A DNA stretch of 64,000 nt from Myxococcales bacterium (GTDB lineage: Bacteria > Myxococcota > Myxococcia > Myxococcales > JAKAPL01), in NCBI GenBank assembly GCA_021783235.1, contig JAJXUD010000006.1:1-64000 (forward strand). Direction: 5' to 3'. The translations under genes were made by a program, and so were the position numbers. A model generated the notes under the pieces. That model saw only the letters and a program-made list of their open reading frames with translations, did no database searches and was not told where the DNA came from. This document shows positions 15,677 to 25,006 of this stretch, piece by piece (within the stretch, counting starts at the first letter, position 1; the number at the start of each line of letters is the position of its first letter).

Positions 15677-17764
15677 CTAGCCCGCCGCCCGCTCGAGGGA
15701 ATCGACCTTCGTCGCCTCTTCGAGGATCGCCGCCACGTCGAGGACCGGGACCGTCCGCCGGTCGCCCAGGTCCGTCGCCCCGGCGATGCCGCGGACCGTC
15801 CCGAGCAGCCGGCCGAGCGGCTTGACGACGATGTCCTGCTGCCCGCTCAGCTCGTCGACCACGACGCCGAGCCGCTCCTCGGCGAGGCCGACCACGATCA
15901 CGTAGCGCCGCCCCCCGGCGCGCGCACCCCGCAGCCGAAAGAGCCGGTCGAGCCGGACGAGCGGCAGGGTCGTCTCGCGGAGGCTCAGCACCTCGCGCCC
16001 CTCGACCGTCCGGATCTCCTCCTCGTTCACCGAGGCGATCTCGAGCACCGAGTTGAGCGGCACCGCGTAGCTTCGCCCGGCGACCTCGACGATCAGCGCC
16101 TGGAGGATCGCGAGGGTGATGGGCAGCGTGATGCGAAAGGTCGTCCCCACGCCCGGCGCCGTCTCGACGTCGATCATCCCCGAGAGGTTCGCGATGTTGG
16201 TCTTGACGACGTCGAGGCCGACCCCTCGCCCCGAGAGCTCGCTCACGGCGCGGGCCGTGGAGAAGCCGGGCAAGAAGAGCAGGTTCAGGACCTCGCGCGC
16301 GGAGAGCGCCTGCGCCTCCTCGGCGCCGAGGAGCCCCCGCTGCTCGGCGACCTCGAGGACCCGGGCGCGATCGATGCCGGCGCCGTCGTCCGAGAGCTCG
16401 ATGACGACGTGGTTTCCCTTCTGCGAGGCCGCGAGGGAGAGCGTGCCGCGGCGAGCCTTGCCGGCCGCGTCGCGCCGCTCGGGCGACTCGATGCCGTGGT
16501 CGACGGCGTTTCGGATGAGGTGCATCAGCGGATCGGAGAGCTCCTCGACGATGAGCTTGTCGAGCTCGACGTCCCCGCCCGAGACGCGCAGGTCGACCTC
16601 CTTGCCGACCTCGCGCGACACCTTTCGGAGCATGCGCGCGAGCTTGTCGAAGACCTGATCGAGCGGGACCATCCGAACGTCGAGGATCCCCGCCTGCAGC
16701 TCGTCCAGCCGCCGCTCGAGGTTGCGCCCCTCCCGGAAGAGGCGCGCGGAGAGGTTCGCCGAGGACTCGCCGTTCTTGAGCAGCTCGGCCACGGCCAAGA
16801 GGTTGGTCTTCGCGAGCACGAGCTCGCCCATCACCGTCATGAGGCGGTCCAGCTTGCCGATGTCGACGCGGACGGTCTGGACCAGGTGGTGCAGCCGGTC
16901 GACCTCGCCCTCGGACGCCCGCGCGGCCGCCTCGGAGAGCGCCGCGGGCGGCGGCGCGACCGGCGGCGGCGGGGAGGCCGCCGCCCCATCGGCGGGCGCG
17001 GCCGGCCGGCGCTCGATCGGGACGATCTCGGCGCCGAGCCCCAGGACGGCGCGGGCGAGCTCCCCGGCCGGGGTGGCGCTGCCGAAGACGAGTTCGAAGC
17101 CGATCCGATCGGACTCGACGGCGCCCGCCGCCGGCAAGGTCGAGACGACCTCCCCGATCCCCTTGAGCCGCGACGTCAGCTCGGAGAGGCCGCGGTCGAA
17201 CGACGCCATCTCGAACGAGGCGCGGACCCGGTAGACGGGCGTCCCCGCCCGCGCGTTCTCCCGCAGCCGGTGCTCCTCGTACTCCGTCAGCACGCCTCGG
17301 ATCTCGGGGCCGATGAGCAGCCCGTCCAGCGGATCGGCGGCGGCCGAGGGCGCCGGCGGCTTCGAGACCGCTTCGATGCGGCGGCGCAGCGCGGCGGCGG
17401 CCTCGTCCCCGCCGGCCTCGTCGCCCCCGCCGGCCGCCGCGATCAGCGCGCCGAAGACGTCGACCGAGTCGAACAGGAGCCCCTCGAGCTCGGGCGACAG
17501 GCCGAGGCGCCCCATCCGAAGGGCGTCGAGCAGATCCTCGAAGGCGTGCGCCAGCGATTGCAGCGTGCCCAGGCCGAAGATCCCGGCGAGCCCCTTGAGC
17601 GAGTGGGCCGATCGGAAGAGCGCGTTGACGGTCTCCGGGGCGGGCGCCCGCGCGGCGTCCCGCGCCGCGCCGAGGTCGAGCAGATCGCGGGAGAAGCCGT
17701 CGAGGATCTCCTGGGCCTCCGCGAGGAAGCCCTCGAGCGACCGACCGTCGCCGCGCGCCGTCAC
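15677..17764 (-). CDS. cheA: Chemotaxis histidine kinase CheA
   Basis: The product is 695 residues. The P1/HPt domain has the phospho-accepting His near residue 54 in ALFRSAHSLKGLAG. A second small domain and Pro/Ala linker follow (to about 285), then dimerisation P3 (KLDRLMTVMGELVLAKTNL), the HATPase P4 (LMHLIRNAVDHGIESPERR, LSDDGAGID, LFLPGFSTA, GRGVGLDVVKTNI) and the CheW-like P5 at the C terminus. It is cytoplasmic. It overlaps the upstream cheY stop by 4 bp. Confidence 0.95.
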   Translation of the reverse strand: MTARGDGRSLEGFLAEAQEILDGFSRDLLDLGAARDAARAPAPETVNALFRSAHSLKGLAGIFGLGTLQSLAHAFEDLLDALRMGRLGLSPELEGLLFDSVDVFGALIAAAGGGDEAGGDEAAAALRRRIEAVSKPPAPSAAADPLDGLLIGPEIRGVLTEYEEHRLRENARAGTPVYRVRASFEMASFDRGLSELTSRLKGIGEVVSTLPAAGAVESDRIGFELVFGSATPAGELARAVLGLGAEIVPIERRPAAPADGAAASPPPPVAPPPAALSEAAARASEGEVDRLHHLVQTVRVDIGKLDRLMTVMGELVLAKTNLLAVAELLKNGESSANLSARLFREGRNLERRLDELQAGILDVRMVPLDQVFDKLARMLRKVSREVGKEVDLRVSGGDVELDKLIVEELSDPLMHLIRNAVDHGIESPERRDAAGKARRGTLSLAASQKGNHVVIELSDDGAGIDRARVLEVAEQRGLLGAEEAQALSAREVLNLLFLPGFSTARAVSELSGRGVGLDVVKTNIANLSGMIDVETAPGVGTTFRITLPITLAILQALIVEVAGRSYAVPLNSVLEIASVNEEEIRTVEGREVLSLRETTLPLVRLDRLFRLRGARAGGRRYVIVVGLAEERLGVVVDELSGQQDIVVKPLGRLLGTVRGIAGATDLGDRRTVPVLDVAAILEEATKVDSLERAAG

Positions 17765-18198
17765 CGCGCCTCCGCCCGGGCGAGGTAGCGGCGGCCGAGC
17801 TCGACCCAGCGCGCCTTCTCGACGGGTTTTGCGAGAAACTCGGTCGCCCCGAGCGCGAGCCCCTGCCGGACGTCGCGCTCCCCCGCCTGCGTCGAGATCA
17901 GGATGACCGGCACCTCCCGGGTGCGTGGGTCGTGGCGCAAGAGGCGCAGCAGTTCGAAGCCGTGGATGTCGGGCATGTTCACGTCGGAGATGACGAGGTC
18001 GAGCCGGTGCAGCGGCACGAGCCGAAGCGCCTCGAAGCCCGACGAGCCGAGGAGGACTTCGATCTCGCCGAACTCCGGCGACTCGAGGCTCTCCAGCGTC
18101 TCGGCGATGGCCTCCCGGGTCGTGCGCGAGTCGTCGACGACGAGGACGGTCCGGATCAAGGGGCTCCCGAAGCGTCGGGTTCCCTTCGATCCTAGCAC
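17761..18198 (-). CDS. cheY: Single-domain response regulator (CheY-like)
   Basis: The product is 145 residues with one receiver domain: LVVDDSRTTREAI with the acidic pair, the phospho-acceptor Asp in LVISDVNMPDIHGFELL, the conserved Thr in ILISTQAG and the Lys in EFLAKPVEK. The segment LESLESPEFGEIEVLLGSSG is slightly longer than in E. coli CheY. The first dozen residues (MLGSKGTRRFGS) are uncertain; a TTG at LIRTVLVVD is an alternative start. It is the first gene of the chemosensory operon and may signal to something other than a flagellar motor. Confidence 0.88.
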   Translation of the reverse strand: MLGSKGTRRFGSPLIRTVLVVDDSRTTREAIAETLESLESPEFGEIEVLLGSSGFEALRLVPLHRLDLVISDVNMPDIHGFELLRLLRHDPRTREVPVILISTQAGERDVRQGLALGATEFLAKPVEKARWVELGRRYLARAEAR

Positions 18199-18241
18199 GC
18201 CCCGAAGAAAAGGCGGACGGCGAGCCGCCCCGCGGGGAACA

Positions 18242-18820
18242 CTAACGGCCGAGGGCCCGCGGCATCGCGCGCGGGCGACCCCCGCGGGGCGGCTCGCCGT
18301 CCGGCGCCGGGCTCTCGCGGGCGCGCCGCCAGTCGACAGCGACTCGACGGGCCGAAGAGTCGCGCCAGCGCTGCAGCTCGCGCGGATCTCCGAGGAGGAT
18401 CTGCCGCTCCGGCGCCTGCGCGAGCGCCGCCGCCCAGACGTCCAGCGTCCGGTCGACGCCGAGCCCCGTCCAGGGAACGCCGACGAGGGCCGATCGGACG
18501 CCGGCGAGCCGCAGCGTCGCGAGCGCCTTGGTCCAGGCCCCGGCAGCGGCCTCCGCCGCCCCTCCTGCGTCCCCGAGGCCGAAGAGGAAGATCCGAGGGG
18601 CGGGCAGCCGGCCGCGCGAGGTGGTGAGCAGCACCTCTCCCCGCTCGCCCGAGAAGAAGCCGTCGAGCAGCGTCCGCGAGAGCGAGCCGCAGAGGCGCCA
18701 GTCGCAGAGCCCCGCGAGCCCGCGGAGCGGCCGCTCGTCCCGGGCGACGAAGAGCGCCACGGCGTCCGCCTTCCCGGCGTCGAGCGCGGGCAGCGACAGG
18801 TCGTCGACGAGGATCTCCAC
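18242..18820 (-). CDS. Leucyl-aminopeptidase N-terminal-domain-like protein
   Basis: The product is 192 residues from a GTG that shares one base with the nusB stop. The pattern (VDDLSLPALDAGKADAVALFV, GSLSRTLLDGFFSGERGEVLLTTSRG, RIFLFGLGDA) resembles the N-terminal macro-like domain of M17 leucine aminopeptidases, without the catalytic metallopeptidase half. Stand-alone M17-N proteins occur next to nusB/ribH in related genomes. The C-terminal 30 residues are Arg/Pro-rich. The role is unknown. Confidence 0.65.
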   Translation of the reverse strand: MEILVDDLSLPALDAGKADAVALFVARDERPLRGLAGLCDWRLCGSLSRTLLDGFFSGERGEVLLTTSRGRLPAPRIFLFGLGDAGGAAEAAAGAWTKALATLRLAGVRSALVGVPWTGLGVDRTLDVWAAALAQAPERQILLGDPRELQRWRDSSARRVAVDWRRARESPAPDGEPPRGGRPRAMPRALGR

Positions 18821-19476
18821 TACTCGTCCCCCTCGGGCGGCGCCGCCGGCTCGCCCTCCGGCGCCCGGACCGTCTTCGCGATCTTGTCGAGGACCCCGTT
18901 GATGAAAGCCCCGGACTCCTCGGAGCCGAACTTGCGGGCGATCTCGATCGCCTCGTTGAGGCAGACCTTCGTCGGGACGTCCGGCCGGTGGAGCAGCTCG
19001 TAGACGCCGAGCCGCAAGATGTTCCGATCGACCCGCGCCATCCGCTCGATTCGCCAGTGGAGGCTCGTCTGCTCGACCCTCTCGTCGAGCTCGGCCCGGT
19101 GGACGAGCGCGCCCCGGATGAGCGGGTCGGCGAGCAGCCGCACCTCGGACTCGGGAGGGTCGAAGCTCGCCCAGAAGGCGTCCAGCGCGTCGTCCAGCGT
19201 GGCGGGCGGCGTGGGCGGCGGCTCCGGCATCGCGGCCGGCGACTTCGGCTCGGGGGCAGGCTTGCGCCGCCGGAGCAGCGCGGCGCCGCCGGTCGGGCCC
19301 GACAGCTTCCAGAGGAGCTCGCGCTCGGCCGGCGGCGGCTCGGCGGCGGCTCGCGGCGCCTCCAGCGGTGGGACGGCCGCGGCCCGCGGGCCGAGCGCCT
19401 CCGGAGAGAACGAGATCCCGTCCAGCTGGTAGAGCGCCTGGACCGCGCGCTCGCGCGCCCTTCGCCGGAGGCCCAC
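18820..19476 (-). CDS. nusB: Transcription antitermination factor NusB with a large insertion
   Basis: The product is 218 residues against about 140 in E. coli. The start GTG at 19476 gives [19 protein letters not shown], the classical NusB N terminus. A Pro/Ala-rich insert of roughly 70 residues follows before the conserved second half: [68 protein letters not shown]. It binds BoxA RNA with NusE in rRNA antitermination. It begins 4 bp after ribH. Confidence 0.9.
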   Translation of the reverse strand: MGLRRRARERAVQALYQLDGISFSPEALGPRAAAVPPLEAPRAAAEPPPAERELLWKLSGPTGGAALLRRRKPAPEPKSPAAMPEPPPTPPATLDDALDAFWASFDPPESEVRLLADPLIRGALVHRAELDERVEQTSLHWRIERMARVDRNILRLGVYELLHRPDVPTKVCLNEAIEIARKFGSEESGAFINGVLDKIAKTVRAPEGEPAAPPEGDE

Positions 19477-19480
19477 CCGC

Positions 19481-19978
19481 CTAAGCCCTCCGGGCGCGGG
19501 GCCGCGGCGCGGCCTTGCCGAGCGTGCGGAAGAGATTTGCCTGCTCGATGGCGGCGACGGCCGCGTCGGCGCCCTTGTTGCCGGCCTTGGTCCCGGCCCG
19601 CTCGATCGCCTGCTCGAGCGTGTCCGTCGTGAGGACGCCGAAGCCGATCGCGCAGCGCGCCTCGGCGGCGAGCTGACCGAGACCCTTGGCGCACTCGCCG
19701 GCGACGTAGTCGAAGTGAGGCGTGGCCCCGCGGACGACCGCCCCCAACGCGACGAGCGCGTCGTGGCGGCCGAGATCGACCAGCCGGCGGGCCGCCGCCG
19801 GCAGCTCGAAGGTCCCCGGGACCCTGACGAGCTCGAGGTCGTCCTCCGCCGCGCCGTGCCGCCGCAGGGCGTCCAGCGCCCCGACCACGAGCTGATCCAC
19901 GATGAAGCCGTTGAAGCGGGCCGCCACGAGGACCAGCCGCAGGCCCGTCGCATCCAGCTTCCCCTCGATCGTTCGCAT
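19481..19978 (-). CDS. ribH: 6,7-dimethyl-8-ribityllumazine synthase
   Basis: The product is 165 residues starting [23 protein letters not shown]. It condenses ribityl-aminouracil with dihydroxybutanone phosphate to lumazine. Conserved features: [37 protein letters not shown] with the catalytic His in TPHFDY, and [24 protein letters not shown]. It is separated from the rest of the rib genes by the antiparallel cyclase gene. Confidence 0.95.
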   Translation of the reverse strand: MRTIEGKLDATGLRLVLVAARFNGFIVDQLVVGALDALRRHGAAEDDLELVRVPGTFELPAAARRLVDLGRHDALVALGAVVRGATPHFDYVAGECAKGLGQLAAEARCAIGFGVLTTDTLEQAIERAGTKAGNKGADAAVAAIEQANLFRTLGKAAPRPRARRA

Positions 19979-20071
19979 GCTCGTCACCCGTTCGAAAGCC
20001 CCCTTTTCCCACTCCGCCGGGGCGCGTGCAACACTCGACGGCATCGCCCCGTGAGGATACCCTCGCCGGCC

Positions 20072-21802
20072 ATGATGCGCTCGGTCCGAGGAAAGCTCGT
20101 GGCGCTGGTCCTCGTCTGCCTCGTGCCGGCGGGGATCTCGACGCGGGTCTTCTCGTACGCCTCGAGCCTCGCGCTCGAGCGGGACGTCCTCGGAGAGATG
20201 CACAGCGCGGGGCAGGCCTTCTCCCTCGAGCTGGAGGACGACGTCTCCACGCTGCGCGTCGCCGCCCAGCTCATCTCCACCGATCCCGACCTCGCCCGCG
20301 AGGTCGAGCAGCGCGAGCGGGAGACCCTCTTCCAGCACATCGACGACTTCTCCTCCGTCTACCCGGGCGTTCGGGTCTACCTGACGGACCCGAGCGGCCA
20401 GATCCTCGCGACCAGCGTCGGACCGAGCGTGGAGGGGAGCCTCGCCGCCATGCCGGAGATCGCGCAGGCGCTCTCGGGCCACCCGTTCGCGGGGATCACC
20501 CGAATCGCCGTCCAGAAGGGCGGCGCCACGGAGGCCGAGCACGCCTACTCCTACGCCATCGCCGAAACCATCCGGCGCGGGCCGAAGATCGTCGGCGGCC
20601 TGCTCGCCTGGTTCCGGCTCGACCGCAGCTACCTCGACAACACCGAGCAGAAGGAGCAGTTCGCCCTCGCGCTCCGGGTGGGCGGAGCGCTTTCGGTGTC
20701 GGACGACGACCACCCCTACGCGAACGAACCGCTCGCGGCCGGCAGCTCGCTCGTGCGCCACCTCCCCGGGGGGCGCGTCGTCGCGCTCTCGGCCTTCGTC
20801 CCGACGGGGCTCGGCTGGACGCCCGCGCCGCTGACGGTCGTCGCGGCGCGGGACGTCACGGGACAGTTCGAGGCGAACGACCGGTTCGTGGGCTACCGGC
20901 TCGTCGCCCTCGCCGCCATCGCGCTCATCGCCGTGCTCGCCGCCTTCTTCATCGCGAACCCCATGGTCGAAGGCATCCGGCGGATCGAACGCGCGCTGCC
21001 CGCGGTCGCCTCCCGCCGCTACGTCCCCATCGAGCCCGTCCGCACGCGGGACGAGATCCAGAATCTCGCCGAGGCGTACAACGCCATGATCGGCGATCTC
21101 GCCCAGGCCGCCCGCTACCGCGAGGCCCTCGGCAAGTACCTCTCGCGCGCGGCGCGCGAGGCCGTCGAGGCGGGTCAGCTCTCGCTCGGCGGCACGAGCC
21201 TGCAGGCGACCGTGCTCTTCTCGGACATCCGGGGCTTCACGACGCTCTCCGAGAAGATGCTCCCCGAGAACGTGCTCGCGCTGCTGAACCGCTACTTCAC
21301 CGAGATGGTCGGCGCCGTGGTTCGGCACCGCGGCATCGTCGACAAGTTCATCGGCGACTGCATCATGGCCGTCTGGGGACCGCCAGAGCCCACTGCGTCC
21401 GACCCGCTCGACGCCGTGCGCGCCGCCCTCGAGATGCGCGATCGACTCGCCCGACTGAACGCCGAGTTCGCGAAGGCGGGGCTGCCCGAGCTGCGAACCG
21501 GCATCGGCCTCCACTCCGGCCGGGTCGTCGCCGGCAACATGGGCGCGGAGACCACGGCCGAGACCGAGGGGAAGATGGAGTACACGGTCATCGGCGACAC
21601 CGTGAACCTCGCCTCGCGCCTCGAGTCGCTCACCAAGGAGCTCCACGCCGACGTGCTGCTCTCCGAGGACACCTTCCGGCTCGTGGAGGGGGCCGTCCTC
21701 GCCGAGCCCGTGCAGCGGCTGCGCGTCCGCGGCCGCGAGCAGGAGGTCCAGATCTACCGGCTCGTGGGCCTGCGGGAGGCGCGCGCGGTGGGCGCGGCCT
21801 GA
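20072..21802 (+). CDS. Membrane class III adenylate/guanylate cyclase
   Basis: The product is 576 residues. One TM helix near the start (LVALVLVCLVPAGI) is followed by a periplasmic sensor domain of about 250 residues (Cache-like: YLTDPSGQILATSVG), a second TM (VALAAIALIAVLAAFFIA), a HAMP-type linker and a class III cyclase domain. Catalytic features: the metal Asp in LFSDIRGFTTLSE and VDKFIGDCIMAVWG, and the TVIGDTVNLASRLE block with Asn and Arg. The Lys/Asp pair favours ATP. It points against its neighbours, and its last 49 bp overlap the ribBA 3' end convergently. Confidence 0.9.
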   Translation: MMRSVRGKLVALVLVCLVPAGISTRVFSYASSLALERDVLGEMHSAGQAFSLELEDDVSTLRVAAQLISTDPDLAREVEQRERETLFQHIDDFSSVYPGVRVYLTDPSGQILATSVGPSVEGSLAAMPEIAQALSGHPFAGITRIAVQKGGATEAEHAYSYAIAETIRRGPKIVGGLLAWFRLDRSYLDNTEQKEQFALALRVGGALSVSDDDHPYANEPLAAGSSLVRHLPGGRVVALSAFVPTGLGWTPAPLTVVAARDVTGQFEANDRFVGYRLVALAAIALIAVLAAFFIANPMVEGIRRIERALPAVASRRYVPIEPVRTRDEIQNLAEAYNAMIGDLAQAARYREALGKYLSRAAREAVEAGQLSLGGTSLQATVLFSDIRGFTTLSEKMLPENVLALLNRYFTEMVGAVVRHRGIVDKFIGDCIMAVWGPPEPTASDPLDAVRAALEMRDRLARLNAEFAKAGLPELRTGIGLHSGRVVAGNMGAETTAETEGKMEYTVIGDTVNLASRLESLTKELHADVLLSEDTFRLVEGAVLAEPVQRLRVRGREQEVQIYRLVGLREARAVGAA

Positions 21803-23031
21803 GGCTCGGGCCGCTCGTTCGGCACGGCCAAGTTCAAGAGGTGGCCGAGCTGGTCCCGCTTCTGGGCGAGGTAGCGGCGGTTTCGAGCGGTGGGGCGGAT
21901 CTCGAGCGGAACCCGCTCGACGACCTCGAGACCGAAGGCCTCGAGGCCCACGATCTTGCGCGGGTTGTTCGTGAGCAGCCGGAGCCTTCCGACGCCGAGC
22001 TCGCGCAGGATCTGGGCGCCCAGACCGAACTCGCGCAGATCCGCCTGCGCCCCCTTCGCCGGCGGGGCGCCGCCGCCCGGGGGAGGCAGGTGGGTGCAGC
22101 GCAGCCGCGCCGCCGGGTCGGCCGGCTCCTTTTGCAGGTAGACGACCACGCCCTCGCCCGCCTCGCCGATCCGCCGGAGCGCCAAGCGGAGCTGGGCGCC
22201 GCAGTCGCAGAGCGCCGAGCCGAAGACGTCGCCGGTGGTACAGGCCGAGTGCACCCGCACGAGCGTCGGGCGCGTGGGAGACGGCTTGCCGAGGACGAGC
22301 GCGAGGTGGGATCGGCCGTCGATGGCGCTCTCGAAAGAGACCGCCCGGAAGTCCCCGGCGCCCTCGACCGGCAGCGCCGACGAGGCGACCTGACGGACGA
22401 GCCGCTCTCGCTCGAGCCGCCAGCGGACGAGATCCGCGACCGCCAGGATGGGCAGCCCCCGGGCGGCGGAGAAGCGGCGCAGGTCGGGCATCCGCGCCAT
22501 CGTCCCGTCGGCCTTCATGATCTCGCAGATGACGGCGGCCGGCTCGATACCGGCGAGCCGGGCCAGATCGACCGACCCTTCGGTCTGGCCGGTCCGGACG
22601 AGCACGCCGCCCTCCCGCGCCCGGAGCGGGAAGATGTGGCCCGGCTGGACGAGATCCTGCGGCCTCGCGTTCGGCGCCACCGCCGCCAGGATCGTGGTCG
22701 CGCGGTCCTTCGCGCTGATGCCGGTGGTCACCCCGCGGGCCGCCTCGATGGAGACGGTGAACGCCGTGCCGAACGGAGAGCCGTTCTCGCTCACCATCAT
22801 CGGCAGCTGGAGCTGACGAATGCGCTCGTCCGAGAGGGCGAGGCAGATGAGGCCGCGGCCGTGCGTCGCCATGAAGTTGATCGCCTGCGGGGTGACCTTC
22901 TCGGCGGCGATGCAGAGGTCGCCTTCGTTCTCGCGATCCTCGTCGTCGACGAGGATGACCATCCGGCCGCGCCGGAATGCCTCGATCGCCCGCTCGACCT
23001 TCTCCCGCGGGCTCGCCTCCCGCCGGCTCAC
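21754..23031 (-). CDS. ribBA: RibBA: DHBP synthase with a divergent GTP cyclohydrolase II domain
   Basis: The product is 425 residues from a GTG overlapping the ribE stop. Residues 1-205 are 3,4-dihydroxy-2-butanone-4-phosphate synthase ([50 protein letters not shown]). Residues 210-410 follow GTP cyclohydrolase [22 protein letters not shown] has the three Zn Cys, [12 protein letters not shown] has Asp and Arg, and [13 protein letters not shown] is present. The canonical RQEGRGIGL motif and the following Tyr are absent, replaced by [13 protein letters not shown] and a Pro/Gly-rich loop. Cyclohydrolase activity is therefore in doubt. Confidence 0.88.
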   Translation of the reverse strand: MSRREASPREKVERAIEAFRRGRMVILVDDEDRENEGDLCIAAEKVTPQAINFMATHGRGLICLALSDERIRQLQLPMMVSENGSPFGTAFTVSIEAARGVTTGISAKDRATTILAAVAPNARPQDLVQPGHIFPLRAREGGVLVRTGQTEGSVDLARLAGIEPAAVICEIMKADGTMARMPDLRRFSAARGLPILAVADLVRWRLERERLVRQVASSALPVEGAGDFRAVSFESAIDGRSHLALVLGKPSPTRPTLVRVHSACTTGDVFGSALCDCGAQLRLALRRIGEAGEGVVVYLQKEPADPAARLRCTHLPPPGGGAPPAKGAQADLREFGLGAQILRELGVGRLRLLTNNPRKIVGLEAFGLEVVERVPLEIRPTARNRRYLAQKRDQLGHLLNLAVPNERPEPQAAPTARASRRPTSR

Positions 23032-23663
23032 GCGAAGCCCGCCCGGCGGAGGAGCGCCTCGTCCACGGCCGCGCCGCTCCGCGGCCCGAGCAGCCGCGCG
23101 ACGTACTTGCCGATGACGTCGGCCTCGAGGTTCACCCGGTCGCCGGGGCCGAGCCCGCCGAGCCGCGTCTTCCGGAGAGTCTCGGGGATCAGGAAGACGT
23201 CGAAGCGGTCGCTGCCCACGCCGTTCAGCGTGAGGCTCACGCCGTCCACGGCGATCGAGCCCTTCTCGAGGAGAAACGGCGCCACCGCGGGCGGCGCCTC
23301 GATCTCGAGGAAGCGACCCGAGGGCTCCGCGCGCACGGCCGCGACGCGGCCCACCCCGTCGACGTGGCCGAGCACCAGGTGGCCGCCGAGCCGATCGCCC
23401 AGGGCGATGGCCCGCTCGAGGTGGACCTCCCGCCCCAGGGAGGCCGCCGAGAGCGTCGATCGCGCGAGGGTCTCGGCGCCCGCCTCGACCACGAAACGGC
23501 CCGGTCCCCGCTCGATGACGGTCAGGCAGACGCCGTTCACCGCGACGCTCTCGCCGAGCTCGAAGCGCTCGGCCGGTAGCGCGGTGGAGATCGCGAGCCG
23601 AAGCGGCGCCGGGCCGCGCGCCTCTCGAATGGTGCCGACGTCCTGGACGAGACCGGTGAACAT
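23028..23663 (-). CDS. ribE: Riboflavin synthase alpha subunit
   Basis: The product is 211 residues starting [12 protein letters not shown], the signature N terminus. It is two tandem lumazine-synthase-like barrels: [12 protein letters not shown] and [12 protein letters not shown] are the paired repeats, with [12 protein letters not shown] and [15 protein letters not shown]. It dismutates two lumazine molecules to riboflavin. It lies 24 bp after ribD and overlaps ribBA by 4 bp (GTGA). Confidence 0.95.
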   Translation of the reverse strand: MFTGLVQDVGTIREARGPAPLRLAISTALPAERFELGESVAVNGVCLTVIERGPGRFVVEAGAETLARSTLSAASLGREVHLERAIALGDRLGGHLVLGHVDGVGRVAAVRAEPSGRFLEIEAPPAVAPFLLEKGSIAVDGVSLTLNGVGSDRFDVFLIPETLRKTRLGGLGPGDRVNLEADVIGKYVARLLGPRSGAAVDEALLRRAGFA

Positions 23664-23687
23664 CGTTCGCAGTATAACAAGCCTCGG

Positions 23688-24812
23688 CTACCCGCGGTCG
23701 ACCACGAGCAGCGCGTCCCGTCCCACGGTCCTCGCCGAGAACTCGCCGAGCTCGAGCGCGTCGGACATTCGCCGGCCACCGGGCAGCGCGGCCCACGGGC
23801 GCCCCTTCTCCCCGAGCAGCTTCGGCGCCACGAAGAGCATCAGCCGATCCCAGGCCCCGAGCGCGAGGAGCTGCCCGAAGACGTCGGCCCCCCCTTCGAC
23901 GAGGAGTCGGACGACACCGCGCCCGGCGAGCGCCTCGAGCAGCCGCTCGAGGCCGACCCGTCCCCCGCGCCCGGGGAGCCGCCAGATCTCGACCCCCTTG
24001 CGCTCCAGCGCCGCCGCTCGGGCGGCCGGGGCTTCGGGGAGCGCCACGGCGAGGGCTCCGGGAGCCACGCGACCGTAGATACGGCTCCCGGGAGAGCAGG
24101 AGAGCCGCCCGTCGAGCACCACGCGGAGCGGCGAGCGCGCCCCGGGCAGCCGGGCCGTGAGCCGCGGGTCGTCCGCTCGGACGGTCCCCGCCCCGACCAG
24201 GATCGCGTCGGCCTGCGAGCGCAGCTCGTGGACCTCGCGGCGCGCCGCCGGACCGGTGATCCAGCGCGAATCGCCGGTCGCCGAGGCGAGCTTGCCGTCG
24301 GCGGTGACCGCGGCCTTGAGGGTCACGTGGGGTCGGCCGCTCGTGATGAAGCGAAACCAGGGGCGATTGATCTCGTCGCAGCGCTCGCGCTCGACGCCGC
24401 GCGCCACCTCGACGCCGCGGGCGCGCAGCCGCCGCACCCCGCGCCCGGCCACGAGCGGGTTCGGATCGTCGCTGCCGACGACGACGCGCGCCACGCCCGC
24501 GTCGAGGATCGCCCGCGTGCACGGCGGCGTGCGCCCCTGGTGGTCGCACGGCTCGAGGGTCGAATAGAGCTCGGCGCCGCGCGCCAACGGCCCCGCGTCG
24601 CGGAGGGCCTCGACCTCGGCGTGCGGCTCGCCGGCGCGCCGATGCCAGCCCCGGCCGACGACGCGGCTGCCCCGCACCACCACGGCGCCGACCGCCGGGT
24701 TGGGACTCGTCCGGCCGATGCCCTTGCGCGCCTCCGCGATCGCCTCGAGCATCCAGCGCCGCTGGCGAGAGTGCTCTTCCCCTCGGCCCCCGCCGGTGAC
24801 GGCTCGGGCCAC
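23688..24812 (-). CDS. ribD: Bifunctional riboflavin deaminase/reductase
   Basis: The product is 374 residues from GTG. The N-terminal deaminase domain has the Zn/catalytic motif PHAEVEAL and TLEPCDHQGRTPPCTRAI. The C-terminal reductase domain has LKAAVTADGKLASATGDSRWI, VGAGTVRADDPRLT, LLVEGGADVFGQLL and LFVAPKLLG. It performs the second and third steps from the GTP-derived pyrimidine. It is the first gene of the rib cluster on this strand, preceded by a 194-bp structured gap. Confidence 0.94.
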   Translation of the reverse strand: MARAVTGGGRGEEHSRQRRWMLEAIAEARKGIGRTSPNPAVGAVVVRGSRVVGRGWHRRAGEPHAEVEALRDAGPLARGAELYSTLEPCDHQGRTPPCTRAILDAGVARVVVGSDDPNPLVAGRGVRRLRARGVEVARGVERERCDEINRPWFRFITSGRPHVTLKAAVTADGKLASATGDSRWITGPAARREVHELRSQADAILVGAGTVRADDPRLTARLPGARSPLRVVLDGRLSCSPGSRIYGRVAPGALAVALPEAPAARAAALERKGVEIWRLPGRGGRVGLERLLEALAGRGVVRLLVEGGADVFGQLLALGAWDRLMLFVAPKLLGEKGRPWAALPGGRRMSDALELGEFSARTVGRDALLVVDRG

Positions 24813-25006
24813 GCGCTAGCGTACCCCGCCAGAATGAACGGCACGTTTCGGCATTCGGGGCACGCTGGCCCTTCGACGGAGGGCGTGCCGCCCTCCCTGC
24901 CCGGCCGCTGGCGGAGCCTGGCATTCCCTCCCTGCCACGGCCGGACTCCCGGCCGGGCCGCCTCCGGCGGCCGGATCGATCGTTCCGCTGAGGGTGACGG
25001 GGTCCA
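24813..25006. other. Structured intergenic region between glyA and ribD
   Basis: No gene is seen. Nested inverted repeats are present: GGCACGC at about 24859 with GGCGTGCC about 16 bp later, and CCGCC-TCC-GGCGG near 24960-24970 flanked by GGCCGG repeats. I looked for the conserved FMN-riboswitch boxes upstream of ribD and did not find them. The hairpins could be a terminator after glyA or a REP-like element. Confidence 0.4.

Noticed and set aside
24813-25006. FMN riboswitch upstream of ribD
   Set aside because: The conserved purine-rich and CCGGAC-type boxes of the RFN element are not present on the minus strand.
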